In this document: positions 1-7,695 of the stretch, one piece after another
Numbering within the stretch: the stretch's first letter is position 1
Layout of the letters: every line of letters begins with the position of its first letter
NCBI GenBank assembly: GCA_030867875.1
Contig: JAOWCC010001589.1
Coordinates: 74,547,537 to 74,611,536, forward strand
DNA: 64,000 bases
Direction: 5' to 3'
From: Actinernus sp. WN-2022
Taxonomy: Eukaryota > Cnidaria > Anthozoa > Actiniaria > Actinernidae
The notes under the pieces: generated by a model
The model's database searches: none
What the model was told of the DNA's origin: nothing
Seen by the model: the letters and a program-made list of their open reading frames with translations, nothing else
Made by a program: the position numbers and the translations under genes

Positions 1-295
1 TTACATTCGTTAAAACATTCTGGAAAGGTTTTGCCCAATGGTGGGCAAAAAAAACAGAGAATAACAATAATTATTGGTACTAATGCGAGAAAGATATAAT
101 GTATGGATATCTTCCTGAACAAAAATCGTACTTTCCGTTGAACTACTATTTGCTATCTCCAAATTTTATTTATTCTGCATCTATAATAGTAAAGAAAAAC
201 TATTCCTTGAGATTTTTCTCAATACCTTACCAAAACAAAATAAAAATAAAAATACTTCAGTTACAGAAGTCATTCTATGTTGAGGCCTGGTTCTC

Positions 296-367
296 CTGTG
301 TATGTGTATGTATTCTTTGTTGTGTATGTGTGCGTGTGTGGTGTATATATATATATATATATATATG
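296..367. repeat. TG/TA microsatellite
   Basis: A run of TGTG/TATG dinucleotides passes into a pure TA run of about 22 bases. It makes short spurious open frames on both strands. No gene is seen in bases 1-295. Confidence 0.9.
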
Positions 368-547
368 AGCAATGTTAACACAAAAGGAGGACTCACGTCT
401 TACACCCCTCTGATAAGAAAACCGGTTAAGGACTGAGAAAACGAGAAAAGCCGGGAGACAAAAAACTGCGTGAATGCCAGCCAAGTATGGTAGTAGTAGC
501 CTTTGTTGGTAGTAGTAGCCTTTTGTGATAACTGCGCTCATGATGTT
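366..547 (+). repeat. Direct repeat, copy 1
   Basis: This stretch recurs in the same orientation at 903-1066 with a few substitutions and small indels. The repeat starts at GAGCAATGTTAACACAAAAG and ends near GTGATAACTGCGCTCAT. It holds no convincing coding frame. A short doubled GTAGTAGTAGCC block sits inside this copy. Confidence 0.8.
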
Positions 548-746
548 GGGCAGTTTCACCTATAGTTCAGACTGCAGTCCCAGGGTGCACTGCAAAACGT
601 TACATACCATCGGATAAATCGGCGTCTAAGTCTGAAGTCATGTACACTGCAATGCAAAGTAGGATAACTCCATGAGCACTTCTAAGCTATTTAGCATCAT
701 TCCCCGCGGCATTTCCAGGGAGGCCAGTTCTGCAACGCGAAATGCA

Positions 747-893
747 TCGTAACGAGCGATAAAACTCGCGAGCGCCTATAGGCTTTTAATAAAGAGAGAA
801 AATACTGAAGTATCGACATCGTAACGACTGAAATTTCATGAGCGCATATGGCTTTTAATAAAGAGAGAAGATTCTGAAATATCGACAACAGTG
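747..893 (+). repeat. Two-unit tandem repeat
   Basis: Two imperfect units of about 75 bases lie head to tail, each containing a GGCTTTTAATAAAGAGAGA core followed by a CTGAA-TATCGACA block. They fill the gap between the two direct-repeat copies. No gene is seen. Confidence 0.6.
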
Positions 894-902
894 TTCCTAT
901 CA

Positions 903-1066
903 TGAGCAATGTTAACACAAAAGAAGGACTCACGTCTAACACCGCTCTGATAATAGAACCGGTTAAGGACTGAGAAAACGAGAAAAGCCGGGAGACCAAA
1001 AACTGCGTGCATGCCAGCCAAGTATGGTGGGTAGTAGTAGCCTTTTTGTGATAACTACGCTCATAT
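903..1066 (+). repeat. Direct repeat, copy 2
   Basis: Second copy of the 366-547 repeat in the same orientation. It has drifted by scattered substitutions. The pair may be an internally duplicated old element; no terminal inverted repeats were found. Confidence 0.8.
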
Positions 1067-1364
1067 TTTTGCAAAGTGCAAAACCTTTGACCCCCCTCGC
1101 CACCTATAAAACTATATCGGGTGCATCATTGGTAAATCGTTAAACTGCTGTATTCCAGATGATTTCTTGAACTTCGAATATACTACACATGCGCATTACG
1201 AATTTTAAATAATCGAAAAATCAGCATTTCAACGTCATTCAGTTTTCTATATCCCGAAAAAAGTACTACAGATTTTAGTCTTGAAAATGGTTTCGGAATG
1301 CACTGTGTTATGCTCGTGCATCCCGGCTCGTAATTCTTCAAGGTCTCGAGGGTTTTATTTCCTT

Positions 1365-2046
1365 AATTGTTGTCATGTTAATTCTGGTTGGTTGGTTAGT
1401 GAGCTAGCTAAATTTTACTCAGGTATTACTGAATCCAGATTAATTCCCGCCCTCAGGTTCGTATCCACGTACTGTTGCCCTACTCCATCATGGCTGTTTG
1501 CGCATTTTTGGCCGCCATCTTGTGTTTCACTTTGCCGGAAACTAAAGATGCGCCAACGCCGGAAGTGTTCGAGATGAGAGGACTTCAGCTCAATGGGACT
1601 TGCAAGGATACTGACGACCATAATGCAACCGTGTGACAGCTGTTGGATTTAACTAAAGCTATCTGCACAGACTGTTGTACATTACCGTGGTTCCAGAGGC
1701 CCTACAGAGAAAAACAACAAGTAACGAGGCGACAAACGCGAAGAAAGATAGAGGAGGAAGAGAAAAGGGTATCTGGCCGCGGCCATTGAGAACCTCATTT
1801 TCATGTTATTAACCTCGTTTCTGTGCCTACATTTCGATTTGCTATAGAGAGCATAAAAAGCGTTGTAATATCAAATGTCCACGGTCACGCCTGGGTATGA
1901 GTGTAAGAAGCCAATCAGAGACGACGTTAACAATCTGAACCAAAACAGGCCTGGTAGTAAGATTCTCAATGACTGAGGCAAGAGGCCTTTCTTTTCTTCT
2001 ATTCGCGTTTTTCATTTCTCCCTCGCTCTCCGCGTTTTTCTTCTGA
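1365..2046 (+). repeat. Inverted segmental duplication, left arm
   Basis: This segment matches the reverse complement of about 25031-25695 along nearly its whole length. The match covers part of an intron, the SLC22 last exon (1457-1636), the 3' untranslated region and downstream sequence. Differences are scattered substitutions and short indels. The two arms are about 23 kb apart and point tail to tail. Confidence 0.85.
1457..1636 (+). CDS. SLC22-type transporter, terminal coding exon (second copy)
   Basis: An acceptor (CCCTCAG) at 1456 is followed by a 180-base exon ending in TGA at 1634-1636. The exon starts in phase 0 and encodes the last membrane segment of a major-facilitator transporter, then the SLC22-type motif LPETKDAPTPEVFE and a short hydrophilic tail. 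It has the same length and nearly the same protein as the last exon of the minus-strand gene at 25418-25597; visible protein differences include V/L in the membrane segment and K/R after EVFEM. The preceding exon is not found in bases 1-1456. In the minus-strand gene that intron is over 4 kb, so the rest of this copy could lie outside the window. It is either the end of a tail-to-tail paralogue or an orphan duplicated exon. Confidence 0.75.
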   Translation, partial: VRIHVLLPYSIMAVCAFLAAILCFTLPETKDAPTPEVFEMRGLQLNGTCKDTDDHNATV

Positions 2047-2084
2047 AGGGCCACAGGAAATGGTTTGTCGCACCCACGCTCTGG

Positions 2085-2362
2085 ATGAGAGAGCAATATA
2101 ATGGACTCCTGCTCAAGTACAATGGAAATACTTTAGAATGTGTGAGCCTCACTAAATTGCTAGGGCTCTATCTAGACAAGCATTTATCATCGAATGAGCA
2201 TGTAACAATGACATTGTCATCATGTTATAGAACTTTAGCAGTCTTGAGAAAGCTGCACCACCTAGCTCCTTTTGTAATTAGAAAACATCTTGCAGAATAC
2301 CTAGTTTTATCAAAACTAGATTATTGTATTATTGTATTTAGTCCCTTACCAGATCAGACTCA
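2085..2362 (+). pseudogene. Non-LTR retrotransposon reverse transcriptase fragment
   Basis: The frame carries the C-terminal end of a LINE reverse transcriptase. The recognisable pattern is K-LLG-L-D-HL, then SCY-TL-VLRKL, then a block ending LVLSKLDYC, as in CR1/L2-like elements of cnidarians. The frame stops at about 2365, exactly where the virus-derived block begins on the other strand. A LINE tail in the same orientation occurs at 9975-10095. The virus block may therefore have landed in a LINE copy, but about 150 residues of LINE sequence between the two pieces are missing. Only a fragment remains. Confidence 0.75.
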
Positions 2363-2577
2363 ATAGGTGTTAGATACTTTTTATCCTCTAGGTATTGCTT
2401 AGCAGCAAGGCTACCAGCCAACACGGCTACCCACTTTACGTAGTTCAAAACGTTAGATGAAGGATCGTTAGTCATAGGCTCTTTAACAACCTTTTTTCCG
2501 ATCCAACCGATACCCGATGCAAGTCCAATCAATATAGCAGCATCCGATAATGTTTTCATAAGTTTGTTCTCACCCAT
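2338..2577 (-). CDS. Small membrane protein of virus-derived block (79 aa)
   Basis: A 79-residue minus-strand frame starting MGENKLMKT. It has two hydrophobic stretches, roughly residues 11-26 and 49-62, separated by a basic and polar linker. It is the last of a row of small ORFs downstream of the ATPase and capsid genes. The start is supported by the repeated junction motif (CAATTG 34 bases upstream of the ATG) seen before its two neighbours. The C-terminal ~8 residues run into the LINE fragment, so the true end may be altered. The family is not recognised. By position it may be a minor virion membrane protein; that is inference. Confidence 0.5.
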   Translation of the reverse strand: MGENKLMKTLSDAAILIGLASGIGWIGKKVVKEPMTNDPSSNVLNYVKWVAVLAGSLAAKQYLEDKKYLTPIESDLVRD

Positions 2578-2611
2578 CGTACATCATTGATATGGGATAT
2601 AGCTTCAATTG
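2575..2611 (-). promoter_or_regulatory. Repeated gene-junction motif, copy 3
   Basis: CAATTGAAGCTA lies 34 bases upstream of the ATG of the 79-aa gene. It aligns with copies at 2999-3037 and 3507-3545. This copy is shortened by two bases and has diverged just before the ATG. Confidence 0.5.
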
Positions 2612-3001
2612 CTACATCATACCTTGAGTTTTAAAGTTGCTACCTTTGGTGGTAGCACTCGCTTCTACTTGTCGTTCCTTAGTCCCCGACGAACAACATT
2701 CGTTAGGCTTGCCCTGTTGCAGCTGTGTGTAACGCATATACTGATAGTACAAACCTACCAGTGCTATGCTTACTCCAACTGCGGCAAGGGTCGTATTAGC
2801 TGATACGTTGTTGGCTATCCAGCCCGGCTTATCATCCTGATGGTCTACCGGCGCCGCCGATGAGGCATTGGCGAGTTCGTATTTAGTTAGTCTTATTCTT
2901 TTTGCTATGGCTTTACCGGCAGCAACGCGCTTTGGGTTCTTTTCTTTTTTAGGTGTGGTCGGTTCTTTTGTGATGAGGTCATTCGGAGGGTCCACTTCCA
3001 T
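2612..3001 (-). CDS. Single-pass membrane protein of virus-derived block (129 aa)
   Basis: The chosen start is the ATG at 3001 (MEVDPPND), 36 bases after the CAATTG of the junction motif. A longer reading would add 11 residues encoded by the motif itself. Residues 15-40 are Lys/Arg/Thr rich (TPKKEKNPKR), residues 41-70 are polar, and residues 71-87 form one hydrophobic segment (AAVGVSIALVGLYYQY). A short polar tail with a CC pair follows. The gene overlaps the end of its upstream neighbour by 23 bases. Family not recognised. A basic head with a single membrane anchor fits a minor virion protein, but nothing in the sequence proves it. Confidence 0.55.
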   Translation of the reverse strand: MEVDPPNDLITKEPTTPKKEKNPKRVAAGKAIAKRIRLTKYELANASSAAPVDHQDDKPGWIANNVSANTTLAAVGVSIALVGLYYQYMRYTQLQQGKPNECCSSGTKERQVEASATTKGSNFKTQGMM

Positions 3002-3509
3002 CTTGCTGTATGTCGACAAGTGGTGTAGCTTCAATTGTTAGGTCGCTACTAGGTGGAGTAATTATTGAACTAGGTGGTGTAATTGGGGTAGTAGTTACTG
3101 GACTAGGTTGAGTAATTACCGACCTAGATTTAGCAAGTTTTATATCGCGAATATGTCCTGCTGAGTCGTCCCACCCACGTTCGTAATTCTGTGCTGCTTC
3201 AGTCACCCTACTATTTTCAGTATTACGTATTACTTCTGCGAGTATGCAGGTTGGGATAGTCGTTTTACCTTTTGTTGTAGTAATTACTGCCTTTGGTGGA
3301 CTAATTGCCTCAGCGTCTTCTAATTTATCTAATAAATTGTTTCTTTCTCTGTTGAGCATATAATTATAGGCCAAATTCGACCATATTAAGACCGTTCCAC
3401 CCCACCCCAATAATCTAGAGGTGGATATGGCGCTGTCTATGTGGTCCAACCTTTCTCCTATGCGTGAAGACTCAGACTTTCCTACTTTTTCATTCTGGTG
3501 CTTCGACAT
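2979..3509 (-). CDS. Single-pass membrane protein of virus-derived block (176 aa)
   Basis: The start is taken as the ATG at 3509 (MSKHQNEK), placed after the junction motif exactly as in the next gene. Residues 1-30 are charged, 33-51 are hydrophobic (LLGWGGTVLIWSNLAYNY), and 52-70 are rich in Arg, Asn and Glu and may form a short helix. The C-terminal third is rich in Pro, Ser and Thr with repeated PPSS and TP blocks, ending in SDLTIEATPLVDIQQDG, the protein-level form of the junction repeat. It overlaps the upstream gene by 20 bases and the downstream gene by 23. Family not recognised. Confidence 0.55.
   Translation of the reverse strand: MSKHQNEKVGKSESSRIGERLDHIDSAISTSRLLGWGGTVLIWSNLAYNYMLNRERNNLLDKLEDAEAISPPKAVITTTKGKTTIPTCILAEVIRNTENSRVTEAAQNYERGWDDSAGHIRDIKLAKSRSVITQPSPVTTTPITPPSSIITPPSSDLTIEATPLVDIQQDGSGPSE
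2999..3037 (-). promoter_or_regulatory. Repeated gene-junction motif, copy 2
   Basis: CAATTGAAGCTACACCAC, then GACATACAGCAAG directly before the ATG of the 129-aa gene. The spacing from CAATTG to ATG is 36 bases, identical to copy 1. It overlaps the last codons of the upstream gene. Confidence 0.6.
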
Positions 3510-4074
3510 CTTGCTGTATGTTGATAGTTGGCGTGACTTCAATTGCTACGTCAGAAGATGAAATATTATCGACTTCTATGTGGTTAACTATATGGAACAT
3601 AGCGCTAGCTAGGGCTACGAAGCGACCCGCGGTAAGAGACAACAAACCAGCTAAAGAAGAGATTTCATTGCGGACTATACGATCTTCTTTTAAGTCCTTT
3701 AGTAATGCAGGTTGGGAATCTATAGGTAAAAAGTACGCAATTACGCGAGTAGCTAGGTTCATCGTATTATCGACTAAACAGCCTGTTACTTGTTTGGCCA
3801 CACCGGCCTGATACCTTCTATGCAGTTGTTCTACCTTCGTATCAGATAGTCTATGGATATCTCCTAGAGAGTACGCCTTCCCAAGGTATTCCTTTGTTGT
3901 ACCGGTCGCAGCTAAAATCGCAAGTGCTTCCCGATGGTCGGTCAACGTATCTGAGGCTGTGAATCGGCTGGCTTCTGACGAGTAGCATGGCGTATCTGTT
4001 TTGCTTTTTTCAGAAGGCTCATCTAGATAGTCTAGTATATTTTCGAGTTCTCCGTTCGTAATTGTTTCACTCAT
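3490..4074 (-). CDS. 194-aa protein of virus-derived block
   Basis: An intact 194-residue frame starting MSETITNGE two bases after the ATPase stop codon. Residues 1-50 are acidic and polar (ENILDYLDEPSEKSK). Residues 51-130 look like a helical soluble region. Residues 138-163 are hydrophobic enough for a membrane or amphipathic segment (LAGLLSLTAGRFVALASAMF). The tail SSSDVAIEVTPTINIQQD is the coding form of the junction repeat. It follows the ATPase gene and overlaps the next ORF by 20 bases, so the row reads like a co-transcribed set. Function unknown. Confidence 0.55.
   Translation of the reverse strand: MSETITNGELENILDYLDEPSEKSKTDTPCYSSEASRFTASDTLTDHREALAILAATGTTKEYLGKAYSLGDIHRLSDTKVEQLHRRYQAGVAKQVTGCLVDNTMNLATRVIAYFLPIDSQPALLKDLKEDRIVRNEISSLAGLLSLTAGRFVALASAMFHIVNHIEVDNISSSDVAIEVTPTINIQQDVEAPE
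3507..3545 (-). promoter_or_regulatory. Repeated gene-junction motif, copy 1
   Basis: CAATTGAAGTCACGCC, then CAACATACAGCAAG, then the ATG of the 176-aa gene. CAATTG-to-ATG distance is 36 bases. The last 13 bases before the ATG are almost identical to copy 2. It doubles as the last codons of the 194-aa gene. Confidence 0.6.
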
Positions 4075-4075
4075 T

Positions 4076-4711
4076 TTACTTCAATATGCCGTGACATACC
4101 ACAGGGGAAGGTATCTCCAACACGGTGGAAAATGGATGTCGCAAGCAGAAGCATATATGTGCAAACTTAGTCTCGAGTTCTGAAATTAATATATTTTTGT
4201 CATCTAGCGATATGCCAGCACTGTAGTCATCAAACAAATCCTTTAATCCAGGTGCACTTGCGATGCGAAATGCCACAACGATTGCACAGTTCTCACGAAA
4301 ATCTTTGCATATGCTCTTTTGTGTTTGTGCTGATGCCCAAATTGAAATGCCAATGTGGCGTGCAGAAAAAGCTAAGTCAGATAGCTTATCGGCCTTCCTT
4401 TGACGTCCTTGCTTGCGGCGCAATCATTCGAGGATAAAAAGCGTGTTCGTTCCTTCAAAGAAACAAGCACATTCGCGCAGGGTGGCATCTATAGCATTCT
4501 GTGGAGGTGCTATACGAATGAAGCGTGGATCTCCACTACCGAAACCTTGGTAGGTTTTGTTGTGAGCATAGGTGGGACAAATCAACACGATATAATCGAA
4601 CTTTAAACGAAATGGACCCCGCAACTGATCAACTATAAACTGAGTCTTTCCACAGTTTGTGGGGCCAATTATCAATGCGTTAAAGGGAATTTGCTCTACT
4701 AAAGTGTCCAT
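4076..4711 (-). pseudogene. A32/FtsK-HerA-type genome-packaging ATPase, frameshifted
   Basis: About 210 codons remain. The start at 4711 (MDTLVEQ) is four bases after the capsid gene stop codon. Residues 16-23 form a Walker A loop, GPTNCGKT, and residues 90-95 a Walker B strand ending in acidic residues (TLFILE). The downstream part has an FSARH-type sensor region followed by a strand ending in AQTQ. This order and size match the packaging ATPases of polinton-like viruses, adintoviruses and relatives, which drive DNA into capsids. The frame is broken twice close together, by an extra base just after Walker B (near 4433) and a second shift near 4400; afterwards the original frame is open to the stop at 4076. 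The protein is therefore inactive unless the breaks are assembly errors. It sits between capsid and small membrane genes, the usual neighbourhood. Confidence 0.75.
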
Positions 4712-4715
4712 CACA

Positions 4716-6518
4716 TTAGTTATAAATATTTTGCAGCATCCCATGTTCAATTGTTGCCTGAGCATCAGAAAGCACAAACATATGCATATTCACAAGCCCT
4801 GAGCCGCCGCCTTTGCAATGAATTCGTAAGCGAATATTTGCTCCAGTACTTAGTTGGGCTAGACCATCTCCATGGGTTGTGCTGTTTTGAGAAGTGCGGC
4901 AGTCGATGAGTACGGCAAACTTGTTCTCGAAGAACTTCTTATGTGTCATGTTTGTAGTGGCTTGCGACACAGACAACAATCCACAAAACCAATTCTTTGC
5001 TGACTTCCATAAATCCCTTGGTAGCATACCAAAAGAATAGAGAGCATTGGGGATGCCGTTGACATGCACCTCGACCTTGGTGATACCTGGATTTACGAAT
5101 TTCTCACTATCTCGGGCACCTGCCACATGCGGATCCACAAAGAGAAGAAGGATACCAGTGAAAGAGCGATGAAGTGTGTCCACGCTTTCAGATATAAGTG
5201 TGTCGGTTGCTAGGTTGACTGAGACTGTTTTGTGATCAATAGGTATCTAAGGCCCGGTTCAAACGTCGAACTTCTCATGTGCCGAATCTAATGTTTGTAT
5301 TAAGTACATGAAAAGTTCGACGTATGAATCAATTAAGTTCGACAGATTTGTATTAGATTCGACTCGTCGTTTTACGCGACTGGGCCAGTCGAATAAAACG
5401 ACACAAGTTCGACGCTGATTCAAACGCCGAACTTCTCATGTGCCGAATCTAATGCATAAATTATGTAATACCCACAATTCTACACTTTCGGGCTAAATGT
5501 CATGCGCAGACGTTAACTCAGACACGGATGGCGGGAAAACAGCACGGGGAAAGTACCGCTGGATCCTGACGCAAGTGAAAATGCAAGTACACTTCTTTTT
5601 AGGATGCCTCCAGTACTTCTGTATGAAGTGTTCAGTATTCGAAATCGATGAAGACATTTAATAATTACTGCAAACCTTATGCTGGCGACAAAACGCAACA
5701 CGAATTCTCATGTTCGTGGAGAAACAAATCACTCCTGGGAAACTGGATCCCTCGAAGAGAAAACGTGACGAAAAGTTATTGGCAGTGGTATCATTAGTCG
5801 TTGTCTTTGAAAATAAAAGGATCCTCTGATTCACAGAATGCTCTTTGTCCGTCATATTATGAGTGACTTTGGTCGCCATGAATGCAACCACCGATTTCAT
5901 GTAAACATTCACCAAGTTAGCAATTAGATTCGACTCCATTAAATTCGACGTTTGAATCAAACGTCGCATTTAATTATTTGAGTCGACCCAAATAGGTATT
6001 AGATTCGGCACATGAGAAGTTCGACGTTTGAACTGGGCCTTATACACGCTACCATATGCGACAAATGTCGCATTATCGGCCGCAATCGAGGAGTCTTTAT
6101 CGCCAGAATTCGAGCGAAGTTTGTTAACATTAGCGGATTGAATACCTTGCTCTATGTGATTCTCTCGTTCGACGGTAGATAGGTAGAGATCGCTATATAC
6201 CTGCAGTAGATCTGGCCTACTACAATCTTCTAAGGTAGTAGTGCCCATTCTTACGACTCGCTGGAAGACTAGGCAGCGTCCAACATTGACCACCAAGCGG
6301 TTGTTTGCGTGACCACCGGATAGAGCGATACTGGCACTGAGTGCTAGACTGCCAGGTACTAGAAGCCTATTTTCACCCATCGTGGGAACATTGACAGTCA
6401 AAGTTTCCCCCGGATTGGCTGACGAGGGGGTGAAAGTTACACGATGGAACACGCGGTTGGCTTTGAGAGATCTACCTTCTCTAGGAGCATAGTCCGGTTG
6501 GAGATTCGATGATATCAT
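4716..6518 (-). pseudogene. Double-jelly-roll major capsid protein, split by a MITE
   Basis: The N-terminal part (6518 to about 6043, near 158 codons) opens MISSNLQPDYAPREGRSLK and has the strand-rich pattern NPGETLTVNVP, GHANNRLVVNVGR and LRSNSGDKD. The C-terminal part (about 5247 to 4716, near 177 codons) has FVDPHVAGARDSEKFVNP and a final acidic SDAQATIEHG block. I recognise this as the hexon-type major capsid protein of polinton-like/adintovirus elements found in animal genomes; it forms trimeric capsomers. A 0.79-kb non-autonomous transposon (5250-6040) separates the halves. The total of about 335 codons is short for the family and no clean frame-keeping target duplication is visible, so some central capsid sequence was probably lost when or after the MITE arrived. 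The gene begins at the divergent promoter and its stop nearly touches the ATPase start. Confidence 0.75.
5250..6040. mobile_element. MITE inside the capsid gene
   Basis: Terminal inverted repeats of about 43 bases begin AGGCCCGGTTCAAACGTCGA and read the same from the right end with two or three mismatches. TA flanks both ends and may be the target duplication. A third, internal copy of the terminal sequence lies at about 5416-5455, and short GTTCGAC blocks recur near both ends. No transposase frame is present. The small frames inside resemble nothing I know. The size suggests a compound or nested MITE. Confidence 0.8.
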
Positions 6519-6585
6519 CGTAAACTGGTATTGAATATATAGTCAATACTAATAGTATATCACATATTCAACGTTCAATAGAGAG
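6519..6585. promoter_or_regulatory. Divergent promoter region of the virus-derived block
   Basis: Sixty-seven AT-rich bases separate the capsid start (minus) from the 369-aa gene start (plus). TTGAATAT on the left and ATATTCAA on the right form an inverted repeat around a core with ACTAATAGTATAT. No other space exists for promoters of the two divergent genes, so a shared two-way promoter is likely. Its activity is inference. Confidence 0.55.
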
Positions 6586-7695
6586 ATGGAACACGTGGAA
6601 ACGGAACATGTAGACTTTGATCCTACAACAGAAGAAGGTCGCGCTAATGTTAATAAGCTTTCTAAAGAAGAATGGGAGGAGCTTCAGCCGCATGATAATG
6701 AGTCACAAGAGAATTGGTGGAGTAGAACTAAGCGTGTTTTCGGTAAAGCATCAAAGTTCATACGCAATAAAATATGGGGCTATCGGGCTTATGGGGGATA
6801 CAGCCAAACTGAGTATATCGAATTGGTTGATCAAGATTCTGCAGGGCCAAGCACTACAACTGCGGAAACAGAGTTAGCCGAAAGTGAAAAACAGGCTGCA
6901 AAGGCCTGGGGCCGCATCCGCGATACGTTTCCAAAGGTAGACCCAAAGAATGTTAAGTTCACTGCTAGTTTGGATAAGGATGGAATGGTTGTGGTACAAC
7001 TCAATCGTATAAATGCCAAATCCTACCTTCTATCTGACTTCGAAACCAAAGATTTTCGAAAAACGATTAGAGATAGTCTGGGATCCCCCGCTGTAGAGGT
7101 AATTAGTGAAAAGGGTGACGAGATCGATAATGCTGAGGAACAAAAATCTGAGAAAATAAAGGCTATGAATTCCTTAAAGAAGGGAACCCCAGAATACATA
7201 GCAGCACAGGATGAAGTAATAGCACTAGAGGATCATATACAGGAGCTCAATCAACAAATTGATGTCATTAAAGATCGTATGTCATTGAAGGACCGCGTAA
7301 AATCGATATTCAATAAGTATGGGGTTACAGTGATTGGAGTGTTAGCTGTTGCGGGGGTTGTGGTTGGTATTAACTTTGCTGAGCTGTCAAAGGCTACGGC
7401 TGCCCTGGCTAAGATGATTAAAGATACACTTAAGAAACTTAGAGATAAGTTGATTCCAACACTACCTGGAATAGTGGGTGCTATTGCGAGTTTCATATTC
7501 AAGATCGCGGGTGAAGTTGGGGGCTTCATAGCCAATAATACCTGGCTACTTATTGTGGCCGCAGTCATCTTCGTAATAGAGCAGTATAAGTCGTCGGGAC
7601 GACGGCGCCAACGGAACATCATCCACGAGGCTCCGGCGGCCGCAATAGCAACAATTGCTAAGTTAGTTTCGTGGCTCGTTGGTGGCGGTCCTTGA
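6586..7695 (+). CDS. 369-aa membrane protein of virus-derived block
   Basis: An intact plus-strand frame from ATG at 6586 to TGA. Residues 1-90 are acidic and polar with a basic patch (SRTKRVFGKASKFIRNK). Residues 170-235 are charged and probably coiled coil. Hydrophobic segments occur near 248-268 (VTVIGVLAVAGVVVGINFA) and in a longer pair near 293-335 (LPGIVGAIASFIFK, then WLLIVAAVIFVIEQY). A basic RRRQR stretch and a short amphipathic end follow. It is the only right-facing gene of the block and diverges from the capsid gene. The layout fits a membrane-active or internal virion protein, but the family is not recognised with certainty. The last 445 bases overlap the oppositely directed 551-aa frame. 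Confidence 0.65.
   Translation: MEHVETEHVDFDPTTEEGRANVNKLSKEEWEELQPHDNESQENWWSRTKRVFGKASKFIRNKIWGYRAYGGYSQTEYIELVDQDSAGPSTTTAETELAESEKQAAKAWGRIRDTFPKVDPKNVKFTASLDKDGMVVVQLNRINAKSYLLSDFETKDFRKTIRDSLGSPAVEVISEKGDEIDNAEEQKSEKIKAMNSLKKGTPEYIAAQDEVIALEDHIQELNQQIDVIKDRMSLKDRVKSIFNKYGVTVIGVLAVAGVVVGINFAELSKATAALAKMIKDTLKKLRDKLIPTLPGIVGAIASFIFKIAGEVGGFIANNTWLLIVAAVIFVIEQYKSSGRRRQRNIIHEAPAAAIATIAKLVSWLVGGGP

Noticed and set aside
99..559. Overlapping frames at the window start
   Set aside because: They pass through the TG/TA microsatellite and a direct repeat and show no domain.
1842..2096. 84-codon minus-strand frame and its mirrored counterpart at 24947-25198
   Set aside because: Both are explained by the inverted duplication. 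The two readings are on opposite strands of equivalent sequence outside the exon and contain no domain.
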